Assembly: GCA_025786725.1 (NCBI GenBank)
Contig: JAHLTZ010000016.1
Span: 310,001-374,000 of the forward strand
Source of the DNA: Syncephalis fuscata
Taxonomy: Eukaryota > Zoopagomycota > Zoopagomycetes > Zoopagales > Piptocephalidaceae
Direction: 5' to 3'
Length of the DNA stretch: 64,000 nt
The position numbers and the translations under genes are program-made. Every line of letters begins with the position of its first letter. Within the stretch, counting starts at the first letter, position 1. Shown one piece after another: positions 46,240 to 57,267 of this stretch. The notes beneath the pieces are model-generated. The model saw only the letters and a program-made list of their open reading frames with translations, ran no database searches and was not told the DNA's origin.

Positions 46240-49200
46240 GATGGGACTATCCACGATCGACCAATCAATATTATTATATATTCTGGCAGTTAGATTCTAT
46301 AGTGCTTACCTTTTGTTTAATAGATCGTTCGGTCGTTCGGATGCCGTGAAAGGGGCAAAGGAAGAGATAGACACGGGAGAGAAGCGGAAGAGCTACAGAA
46401 ACTCAGTAACGCACAAAGGATTATCTACGTGCGTGGACTCAAAGGGACAACCAGACGGATAGAAGAAGAAACTAGTAGTAGTGGTGGTGTGGTAGATATG
46501 TTTGTGTAGTAGTAGAGCAATGATCCTACTGGCAACTAATAGTAACAAGTAGCAAATAAACACGGGATGCAAGCAAACAAAAGTAGCAATGTAGTTGGAT
46601 AGTTAGTTATACGTATCAGTGGTAGTGCAACTACGCATAAGTCAAACTACAACTAGAACCACGACAGCAACGGCAACAACTTCCTAGATCACCTTCCAAC
46701 AAGCGAGTGGCTGTAGTGGTAGATGGAAAAGGTGACGAATTGAATGACAGCGACAAGGAAGTGTGGACGGAAGAGAGAGACGGCGATGAAGGCGAAAGAG
46801 AGTGTGTGTGCAAGCGTTTGAAGTGAAGCGGAAGGCAACGAGAAAGAGACGCGAAGAAGCAAACGGAAGAGAAGATTGACAGAAACTGTGAGATTTGAAG
46901 TGTGTTGCGCGAATACGTACACACACACACACACACAGAGTGAGAGTAAAAGAGAGAACGAAAAGAGCGATGGGAGTGGGAAGCGGAACTATGGTGACTG
47001 AGTGAACGAGTGAGGAGAGAGAGAAAGTTGTAATGGAAAAAGGAGAATGAAAAGATGACGCTACTATTGACATATTTTCACTTGTCCACTCGTTCAATCT
47101 GTCAATAGGTATTTATGTATGATTATGTATATAGATATGTATGTATAGATATGTATGTATGTATATGTATATGTATGTATATATGTGTGTGTAGTTATGT
47201 GTATAGATATAACGCAAGTGATTCGAGTCAAGTGTTACTTACCATAAACAATACAAATTGGCTTCTAGACCTTTAATCTTATTCTAATGATAGACCAATT
47301 AAAAGTTAATTACCTTTGTTTTAATTTATTCATACACTGTTACAGAATGGCTTTGATGTTTTAATTGTTAATTATTAACAATTACTTTATTTAAATTTGA
47401 TAGAAATGTTACAACTGCAACAATAATAGTAATAGCAATACGTTTAATAACAAATGTGACCAATAAACCGTGCATTGTTGCTATTAAACTACTACTCCGC
47501 CAGTTGTATTAATTATTTCAAGGTCAGATAGGAATGTATTTAATATGATTTGTAAATATAAACAATAGAAGCAACAATGACCAATAATTTAATTATTCAA
47601 TGCTTAGAAATAGACGTGCTAATGCTGATCATTGTAACAATAAAGTGTGACGTGAATCAGTTGATATGGCTGGTGTCGGTGATAACTCAAGGTTACAGTG
47701 CTAACAACTGCATATCATGTGGCCAACTTGTCTTTATAGACCCATGGTCCGCGTGGCCACCTATGTATAGCTTGTATCACACCGGCCTTGGTAATGTTAC
47801 CGCACGACCATACACATACACACGACTACGTACACACACACACAGAAGAGAGAGAGAGAGAAAGATGTACACACACGACTACCAAGTAAACATACGTCGT
47901 ACTACCTTCGCCAACTTGTAGCCATATCGACAAAAAACAAGGCTACATTTAATTGTAGTGACAGAAAAACGACTTTCTGGCCCGTGAGTTCCCAAACATC
48001 TAAAAGTACCCACCTGATGTACATCGGCCCGCATGCCCCTCATGTACTTGTACTTGCGTGGTCGGTGCTAAATAGGAGTAGAAATGCGCCAAAGTATGTA
48101 CTTATCCCAATAGATACTTTATTACGATTACTAAGACGGCTATACAATAACAATAATCCTAGACAGTTAGGTACACACACACATATATATATATATACAC
48201 CAGTTCATACACATACAAACACACACGCTCACTTGCATACGCATAGACATAACTAGCCTCGCCCACCCATACACGCGCCTGTGTGTGTACAGCCAACCAT
48301 TCGCTCTTTTCAGGTCACCTATTGTTTTATTAGTACGCCACTGTTCTTTTCCTTATATCAATACGCTTCTTTACTCTTATTCTTTACACTTGTTGGTATA
48401 GGTACTCTGTATCTAAACGTTTATTTGTGCCTTTCTATTTATGCGTTGGGCTCATTTATTATTACAGCTAGCTTTCTATTTATATTAATTCCGGCTATTG
48501 ATTCTCCTGTAAGACATAGCCATCTGACAGTTAGAACCAGCAACAAATACTATATTCTAGCCTTTAACAGAACAAGTAGCCATCTGTGTCCTATTTACTA
48601 GGTAAGCAGTAGTGTGTGGGGAATTGAAATAGACCTTATAGATGTGGTTATACGCAATGACAAGCGTATATGTATAGTAGTGTTTACACATGTGCCCATC
48701 CTTGACCGCCTTTAACGCGAGTGATGAACGCCACGTGTGGCTAGGCACAAACCACACACCTATGTAGTCTATAGAACAGTGTAATAATAGTCATAGCAAT
48801 AACGGTAATAACAAGCATAACCATAACCATATGAGATAATTATGACAAGATAATCATGGGCTGGGTATCAATAGGTGTTAATGAATAATGGCCATGACCT
48901 TTTAATATGAATGGATTTCTATATTAATGATCATGATAGACACTTATTCATATTCACCTCTTCCCATTAATTATGTGTGACATTTCTTATCTTTGGATAG
49001 AAACATCATTAGAATGGTCTTTATGTGATTATTAATATTAATAATAACAATAACAACAGCATTAATAATAACAATAATAGTGGTGGTGGTGATGGTGCCC
49101 CTTTATTAATGTGATACATCTCTCTCTTTCTCTGTAACAACAACTATTGATGCTGAGTAAAAAGGAGCGGCATTCTTTGTTGTTACTGCCGTTTCATTTC

Positions 49201-49613
49201 CGGCCACTTCTTTCCTAACAAACTAAAACACACATTTTCATTTGCGGTGTTGAGAAATTAATTCACTATTCACTTGACTCCGTTCTGTACTGTAACTATT
49301 CCTCTTTATCGACCAACGTTCATTCGTCACTGACTAACTAACTAATACGCTTTCTACACTTCTATTGTATGGTCAACGTTGGTCGATAGTCGGCAGACAC
49401 GTTATCGGGAATATCCGAGTTTTGTACTAAATAGAGTACGAACGGCAATTCAACGCTTTGGTCATCTACAATTATACCACTAGCAGGACCAATTGGCATA
49501 GACGTTGAATAGTCGTGCAGTCTTTTAAAGCATACGCTTTAAATTATTAAATAACTGGTATTTGTAGTCACGCGGATTAGCCACGTATTAACAACAGCGA
49601 TAACAACGATAAT
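46240..49613. other. 3.4-kb divergent intergenic region
   Basis: Between the divergent KH-protein and kinase genes. It contains a purine-rich stretch (46310-47050), TATG-type repeats (47108-47190), CA/TA repeats near 48170-48200 and CT-rich leaders near the kinase. No ORF with convincing motif or splice support. Confidence 0.5.
47108..47190. repeat. TATG/TA-type repeat tract
   Basis: Irregular ATGTAT/ATAGAT/TATATG units over about 80 bases upstream of the KH-protein gene. Confidence 0.75.
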
Positions 49614-52318
49614 ATGGCCACCGTGTTTAAACCTAAGCTTAAGTCGTTCAAATCGGCATCAGAGCTATTTGGACGTGGCCGCAATCGTGACCAAAGCCCA
49701 ACCTTTGGTTCCAACGAATTATCCGAGCATGGCGAGCCGATAGACGATAATCAGTCGATCTACTCGACGGCCTCGGTCAATAAAATGGCTCGATTTCGCA
49801 GTCTATTGCGTCTGGGCAATAATAGTTTTCACCATACCAACGGGCATGATATTAAAGAACACAGTTCTGAGAAGGATTCAGATGATAGATTGTCTTGTGC
49901 TCCCTCCTCGTCTTCGACCTATTCGTCATCAGGCGTGTACGGCAACGGATTATCGGCCACACCAGTAATGTTGGCCTCTTCAACTATGGCGTTTGAGGCT
50001 GGTTCGTCTAAAAGTGGATCGGGCACTTATAGTAAATGTAAGTTGTATTGTTACTGGCGATTCTATCGACACATCGTGACACTGATGTATTTATGGTAGA
50101 TTTATCGGCCAACGAACAGAATCGGTATCTTCGTCGTTGTCGATCTGAGGCTATTCATAAGATGACGATAAGTCCGGCCACTTCACCCAGCTCCTCACCT
50201 CGTCTTAGTCCCTCCTCTGCTATGACGAGCCGACAATGTCGACGACAATACTCATCCAACTCTATTCGGGTTACCTCGATAAGCGTAGGTCCTAGCGACT
50301 TTACAAAGATTCGTCTTTTGGGCAAAGGTGATGTTGGTAAAGTGTATTTGGTAAAGAAGAAGACAAGTGATCGGCTCTACGCCCTTAAAGGTAAGTTATT
50401 GATAGATACAATATATATATGTGTGTGTGTGTGTGTCTGTGTGTGTAATGAATACTAATTGAATTTATTTTTACGTATTTTTAACAGTGTTGTCAAAACA
50501 AGAAATGATTAAACGTAAAAAGATTAAGCGTGCATTGGCTGAACAAGAAATTCTAGCCAGTTCCAACCATCCATTCATTATTACGCTTTATCATTCTTTC
50601 CAAAGTGATGATTATTTGTATTTATGCATGGAATACTGTTTAGGTGGAGAATTCTTCCGTGGTAAGTAGCGAATAGTTTTTTGTATAATGAAATATAATA
50701 TAACGGATATTTTATATAATTACAGTACTTCAAAGTCGCCCTGGCAAATGTCTTCCTGAAAAGCATGCTTTATTTTACGCGGCTGAAGTTGTTTGTGGTA
50801 AGACCAATAATGCATAGATATTTATATTTTATATATGATTAATTATGATCTATTTGTATAGCATTGGAATATTTGCATCTTAATGGCTTTATTTATCGGG
50901 ATCTTAAACCTGAAAGTAAGTGTATTGGCTAAATAATTGTTATTAGTATTAACAGACAAATAAAGACATTCTACTTCACGAATCTGGACATATTATGCTT
51001 ACCGGTTAGTATAGTATAATAGAAGCATAATCGTTGTTATTGATTCAAGCATTTATATTATAATCTTTACTAAATAGATTTTGACTTGTCTAAGCAATCG
51101 GTGCGAGCCAGTCTACCCGGTGTTTCAAAAAGCAATTCTTCAGTAAGTTAACAATTTGTAGCATTATTATTATTACAACTATTACAATTATTAATATTTA
51201 TTATATAGCAGGCACCAGTGATTGACACCAAAACGTGTACCAAGAATTTACGAACCAATTCATTTGTTGGCACGGAAGGTAAGTTGTTATTTAATATAAT
51301 TCAAGTATATTACTGATCAATTGATTAACATTTAATTAGAATATATCGCACCAGAAGGTAAATAAACTATAATATAGATATAATGAGTATTAACAAGATT
51401 ATTTTAATAATTTATCACAGTTATTAAGGGTTGTGGTCATACAAGGTAAGTTAATACTAAATAGTATATCCATTAAATAACCATAAAATCATCTATAGTG
51501 CTGTAGACTGGTGGACCTTGGGTATTCTTATTTATGAAATGATGGTATGTTTATTAATAGCCACGATTAGTATTTACTAATTATAGGTTATTCTAGTTTG
51601 GTACCACTCCATTTAAAGGCCCTAATCGAAATGGTACCTTTTCCAATATTCTAAAGAACGACATTCAGTATCCAAACCATCCAAATGCACAACAGGTAAA
51701 TAATAAGTGATTATTTAAAAGTACAAATACTAATAACCACAACAACCATAACAACCATAACAATAGATCCATAGGTAAGTTATTAGTAAACATAACCAAT
51801 TATATTATATTAACGCTATTTATTAATATTATAGCAATACAAAGAATCTTATTAAAAAACTATTACACAAAGATGATCAAAAGCGTCTTGGATCCAATAG
51901 TGGTGCATCGGATGTAAAAGCACATGTAGCATTCAAGAAAATCAACTGGGCATTATTAAGAAATATGGAACCGCCTATTATTCCACCACCGGTTAATCCT
52001 TCTGATTTGGCACATTCACAAAATGGCATGTCGATAGTTTGTCACTAGACTTGGAACAAGAAGATAGAAAGAAGCGAGTAAAAAATGGACGCAATCCATT
52101 TGAAAACTTTAGTTCAGGTAAGTAGATATATATATATATACCATTGAAATGATCATAAAAGTAACCTTCTATCTACAGTCACACTGTTACATATGGGCGA
52201 TGAAGGAGACGAGGAAGAGGAAGCATTACGTATGGCACAAGAAGGCCGCTCTTCTACAAGTAATGAAATGGGCGGTGAAGGTGCAGATAGTGACATTTCC
52301 ACCGGTCATGACATTTAG
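49614..52318 (+). CDS. FPK1: FPK1/KIN82/nrc-2-type AGC protein kinase
   Basis: Fifteen exons: 49614-50037, 50100-50390, 50488-50661, 50726-50797, 50862-50915, 50966-51004, 51078-51142, 51209-51278, 51340-51357, 51421-51445, 51499-51544, 51597-51695, 51767-51774, 51835-52117 and 52179-52318; 602 residues after one added base near 52031-52045. Kinase motifs in order: [12 protein letters not shown] (ATP loop), YALKVLSK (Lys), YRDLKPEN (catalytic loop), DFDLS in place of DFG, a long activation insert, [31 protein letters not shown]. The C-tail ends NPFENFSS, the hydrophobic motif. DFD and the insert are diagnostic of the Fpk1/Kin82/nrc-2 branch, which activates phospholipid flippases and polarised growth. 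The Ser-rich N-terminus is regulatory. Exon 9 (18 nt, EYIAPE) and exon 13 (8 nt) are micro-exons. Confidence 0.93.
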
Positions 52319-52701
52319 ACCAAGTTACAGTTTGCATACCGGACACACAAGTCGTCCAGTTATATTATCATTATCATCCATTATTGCTGCACTTCCTACT
52401 ACTACCATTACTATTTCCTACTTTTACTACTTTACTACTTTACTACCATTACTATTCGACTATAGGGGCGTTTGCGATTATTGCAAGATTATTTTTGTTC
52501 TGTTTGGACTTTTTCTAAATATTCTAATATCATTTTTATATTATTATTATTCATCTTTCTTTAACCACCCAACCAGATATAATAAAGTATTAATTCGTTT
52601 ATTTTACTTAATGACTCGATATGATTTAATAATGTTAATTAATACAATTTATAAATAAATGTAATTAAATGGATTAATAAAACACTTTTCCTTTATTAAT
52701 A
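52319..52701. other. Intergenic region
   Basis: Kinase 3' region (AATAAA-like word near 52580) and a short promoter for the next gene. Nothing else seen. Confidence 0.5.
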
Positions 52702-54149
52702 ATGTCACTCTCATTTGGTCTTAATCTTACAAAAGGCAGTCGAAAGAAGCCTAATACTTCGTTTAATACCGCGAGTAAGGCAAGAAAGAAGCCGTCGAAT
52801 GTATTTGGCAATGCTTCTTCTTCCGACGATGATGATGAGGCTTATTTCAAAGAAGACGACACGTCAGAAGGAAAGGATAAAACTGGTCTAGATGAACAAA
52901 GAGCCGCACAACAACGCGTTAATCGCGATTTAAAACGACAAGCTCAATCAAGCAGTTCTAGTGGTGGTGCAGCAGGGAAAACACCAACCGAAGAAGATGC
53001 TTCAATCTATGCATATGATGAGATTTACGATGACATGAAAGCAGCAGAGAATCAACAACGTACAAAGCATAAGAGTAACGATAAAGAACGCAAGGTAATA
53101 CTAATGTAATAGCTAGTCTTAATACTTATTATATATACATATATATATATATATATAGCCACGATATATGACCGATTTAATGCGATCGGCTGAAGTAAGG
53201 AAAAAAGATTTAATGCGTGCTGAAGAACGTAAAATACAACGAGAAAGAGAGGCTGAAGGCAGTGCATTTGCTGATAAAGAGAAATTTGTAACAAGCGCGT
53301 AAGTTATTAATTTTAATATATGCATAAATGTGTATGTTATTAATCACATTGTCATTATATGTATTAGTTACAAGAAACAACAAGAGGAAATGCGTAAATA
53401 TGAAGAAGAGGTTCGACGACGTGAAGAAGGTAAGTTATAGAATAATCATAATAATCATAATAACCAATTAATAATCAATTAATGATTATTTAATTATATT
53501 ATTTAATTAAATAGCGGAAAGAATACAAGGTCAAGGGGATATTACCGGATTTTATAGAACAATGCTTGATCATACGGCAGAAACAAGATCAGCCGCATTG
53601 AAAGTAAGCCTTGAAGGGGCATCATCGATAACATTGTCGGAAGAACAAAAGAAAGAAAAGAAATCCATTAAGCAAAGTGGTGGCGACAATAACGATGAAG
53701 TAGAACGAGCAAGAGCAGCTGGATTAGACGTGCGATTGAATGCCGATAATGCTGTGATTGATAAACGTGAATTGTTATCGGCCGGTCTAAATATAAGTCG
53801 TAGTGCTCAATCTTATAGTGTACGTCAAGGAGTGGTTAATGCCCGAGCCCGTGATGAAGCAGCAGCAGCAGCCCATAAATTAGATGCAGATAAGAGAGCA
53901 CGGGCCGCCGAGGAACGAGAACGACGCCAAGCACTTGAACGGAAACGACGTGAAGATTGGCAAGAACAAATGGCCGAACGTAATGCGCAACAAGCCGCGG
54001 AACAAGCCGCAGAACAAACAGCCCTGGCTGAGAAATTGGCCCGCCGTACCACTACTGATCAAGTAAGCGATGCACGAGCACGATTTTTAGCTAGACAAGC
54101 AGCGAAGAAACAAGCCAAACCGGCCGATGAAGATAGTGATTCATCTTAA
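52702..54149 (+). CDS. NSRP1: NSRP1 (CCDC55)-like nuclear speckle splicing regulator
   Basis: Four exons, 52702-53094, 53159-53298, 53368-53429 and 53515-54149, 409 residues. The N-terminus starts with a short hydrophobic GLNL motif and Lys-rich segments. The family core follows: YAYDEIYDDMK, then PRYMTDLMRSAEVRKKD, ending FYRTMLD. This is the conserved NSRP1 N-terminal domain (former DUF2040). The C-terminal third is a long charged helix rich in Glu/Arg/Ala/Gln, strongly coiled-coil. Animal NSRP1 is a nuclear speckle protein that affects splice-site choice. The window contains several micro-exons, so this neighbour is thematically interesting, but I infer no functional link from proximity. 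Tail-to-tail with the tRNA synthetase gene, 216 bases apart. Confidence 0.88.
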
Positions 54150-54365
54150 TTAATAATGATGACCTTTTCATTATCATTTCTGTATTAACTATACATAATA
54201 AATAGTAGTTGTTTTGATTACTAGATATAATAGTTTCAGAGTAACATTTTTGATTTTATTAAATCAATCCATTGTTTACTCGAATATAAAAGTGTAAATG
54301 CCAAATAACCACAACAGCAACAACAACAACAACCATAGCATAATTACACGCACACAATGTACCAT

Positions 54366-56248
54366 TTATTTCTAATTCAATAAATTAATAAATAACATTA
54401 ATTAACTAATTAATCAATTAATTACTTACCTTCTTTGGTGCATTTTTAACAAATGGTAAAAAGTCACGTCCACCCATATAAGGTTGTAATACGGTGGGCA
54501 CACGTACACCTTCAGGTGTTTGATAGTTTTCAATTACACAGCAAAGTGCACGTTCAGTGGCACAAAGTGTCGAGTTTAAGCAATGAACATACTTTTTCTC
54601 GCGATCTCCCATCTATTAATATTAATATATATTATATTAAGAATATATATATATATATTATTTATTAAACCAACCTTTTTACTGCCACAACGAATCTCCA
54701 AACGACGGCTTTGATAATCAGTACAGTTGGAACAGCTGACCAATTCCTTATAAGCACCTAGAATATAAATACATAGATTGATTGATAAATTGGTATGGTT
54801 ATCTATAGGTAATTAGCTAACCTTGGAATGGGAACCAAGCTTCCAAGTCAAACTTTTTAGCTGCTGCATTATTTAATGCACCTGAAACAATAGCCATAAC
54901 CCGATAAGACAAGCCCAACTATTAATAATATTGTTAATATTAACATATATTAATATACTACTACTTACTGATTGATAAAAGGCTTCACTTGTTTCAATCA
55001 TTTCATCAAACATTTCCCATGACTTTTCCGGTTCAGTTAGACAGAATTGTTCAATCTTTTCAAATTGATGTACACGGAAAATACCCCATGTATCTTTACC
55101 ATGAGCACCAGCCTCTTTACGGAAACAAGTAGAGTAACCAGCATATCTATACAATGGCATCAACAGATTAATCAAATCTATATTATACTATTCATATAAT
55201 ATATTACTTGATGGGCAATGTTTCGGATACTTTCTCGAACCATTCATTAGCATGGAAAGCAGAAATTGGCTGTTCAGAAGTAGCAATAAGGTATTTGTCA
55301 TCGCCATCACCAGTTACCTAATTAATAATATTATAAATATATTATTACCATATTATTATTAACGTATTATTATTTGCTATTTACTTTGTATAATTCTTCA
55401 TCAAATTGCTCCAATTGAGCAGTCTTGGCCATAACATCCTTCTTCATCATAAAAGGTGTTTGTAACTTCTTATAGTTACGCTTTCGAAGGAATTCCAAGC
55501 CATACATGATTAAAGCAAGGTTAAGATCAACACCATCGTTGGTCAAGAAGAATCCACGATGTCCAGCCACATTAGAGCCTAGTTAATTCATTATAGTTAT
55601 TATATTGTATTAATAACAACAACATAAATAGCCATCTTACCTCGTTCCGCATCAAATCCATCAAGTCGATAAAGTACTTCATGATGTGGTAGAATATCGG
55701 TACGATGTTCAGGTGTCTTGTCATCAACATTCCATGAACGAATCAATGCATTGTTGTCCTCATCCATACTAACTGGAACACTGTCATGTACTAAATTGCC
55801 CATACTTGCCAATTTAATCTTCCAAGCTGATTCAGACTCAGTAACTTGTGCTTCAAGGGAATCTTTTTCCTTTTGTTGGTATTCTTTTTTTCAATCAATT
55901 CACTGGCATCTTCTTTGGCCTATATTAAATAGTCCATTAGTAGATTAGTAGATTATATTATTAAATCTACTATTTTAACTTGCCTTCATTTTCTGTCCAA
56001 TTTCCTTCTTTATGGCATTCATGTTGCGATTAACTTGGTCTAGATCAAATCGCACTAAATATTTATATATTATATTAAGTATATATTGATTAATAGCCAT
56101 TATGTTGACACCTACCACGGGTCCAAGTCTTGTAGAGCTCAATCACTTCATCAACGACTTCAACTGGGGCACCACGACGGCGTTGGGATTCACGCACCAA
56201 CTCGGGATTGCCACCCTTATCTTCAAATAGAATATTGACATCCAACAT
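54366..56248 (-). CDS. SES1: Seryl-tRNA synthetase, cytosolic
   Basis: Exons: 56248-56116, 56054-55984, 55919-55641, 55578-55385, 55317-55208, 55146-54969, 54918-54822, 54757-54675, 54612-54430 and a last one of AAA plus stop at 54371-54366; 444 residues with one base added in the T7 run at 55885-55891. It charges tRNA-Ser with serine in the cytosol. The N-terminal coiled-coil arm ([20 protein letters not shown]) is followed by the class II core. Motif 2 is [27 protein letters not shown]; motif 3 is [20 protein letters not shown]; before motif 3 lies [16 protein letters not shown]. Intron 2 (55983-55920) has a GC donor (AAG|GCAAGT). In the intact frame the arm continues [16 protein letters not shown]. 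Because this gene is essential, the frameshift is best read as an assembly error. Confidence 0.95.
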
Positions 56249-56537
56249 GGCGATTCACTATGAATAGATAATAGGTACGATCAATATATATATATATATA
56301 TAAATAGAAACCAAAAGAAAGAAAGAAAGAAAGTAAGAAAAGTCAAAGATGTTAATTATAAAAACTATCCAGTTTATATCGGCGACATAATTAGTATACA
56401 AACACTACAACACTTACTTATTCACTTACCACTTACCACTTACCACTTACCATACACGGCTCCTTTTCTTTACTCTTCTTCCTTGCTATTGGTCTTTACT
56501 ACCACTATTGCTACTACTATATACGTGTTATAGTATC
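56249..56537. promoter_or_regulatory. Bidirectional promoter region between SES1 and NDUFA13
   Basis: 289 bases between divergent starts. It contains a TA run (56287-56302), an AGAA run, and a four-fold CTTACCA-type repeat around 56418-56450. No TATA box I would trust. Confidence 0.5.
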
Positions 56538-56993
56538 ATGGCGAGTCAAGAACTACCACGTCCAGGAGGCTTTCCCGCTATCCGCTATCAACGCACCTTG
56601 CCTAACCGTGGACCGTCTGGATTTGTACTAATCGCTGGTCTTTCGGCCTTTTGCGGCTATGGATTCTATCATGTGATTCAATCTATTAAAGAAACAAAGT
56701 AGGCAAGACCAATGGTAATATAGTAGTCACTACTAATAACAAATACGTGTTTATTGATGAGTAGCGAGATTAAGCGCGAGAAACTATGGGCGCGTATTCA
56801 TCTAGTGCCTATGCTACAAGCCGAGACAGATCGCGATCACTATCGACGAGAACAAGCACTGCAGGCTGAAGAGGCTGAACTAATGAAGAATGTACCAGGA
56901 TGGGAAGTCAATGCCAAGGGAGGTGCCTCGTCAGTCTACAATACAGATCGATATGTGCCTCGTACTATTATTGCCAAACCTGAGACTAAATAA
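56538..56993 (+). CDS. NDUFA13: NDUFA13 (GRIM-19) subunit of respiratory complex I
   Basis: Two exons, 56538-56698 and 56762-56993, 130 residues, typical for the family. N-terminal MASQELPRPGGFPAIRYQRTLPNRGPSG is followed by one membrane segment (VLIAGLSAFCGYGFYHVI). The conserved C-terminal helix follows: REKLWARIHLVPMLQAE, DRDHYRREQAL, VPGWEVNAKGGASSVYNTDRYVP. An accessory subunit of NADH:ubiquinone oxidoreductase in the mitochondrial inner membrane, needed for complex I assembly. Its presence shows that the organism keeps complex I. The intron splits the protein directly after the membrane segment. Confidence 0.96.
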
Positions 56994-57267
56994 CAATGAT
57001 TTCTAGTTATTACAATCATTTATAAATTATAACCGAATGAATATAGTCATCGTATTAATAGTCATTGTATTAATAGTCATTGTATTGTATATAATACATT
57101 TATTTATTGTAAAGTGACATGTCACGATCAGCATCACAATAATGTAATATTTATAATATGGAGTGTGTAAAATCATAATGATGATGATTAAAAGACTAAC
57201 CAACCATTGAGTGGAACCTTCTGTTTCTCTTCTCTATCACTTCTTTCGTATTTCTTCCAAGTTCATC
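56994..57267. other. Short intergenic region
   Basis: 274 bases; AATAAA-like words, a small AATAGTCATTGTATT direct repeat, then a CT-rich leader for the next gene. Confidence 0.5.

Noticed and set aside
46284-46312. Possible 5'-leader intron of the KH-domain gene
   Set aside because: A GTAAGC donor and a TCTAACTGCCAG acceptor are present, but the intron would be only about 27 nt.
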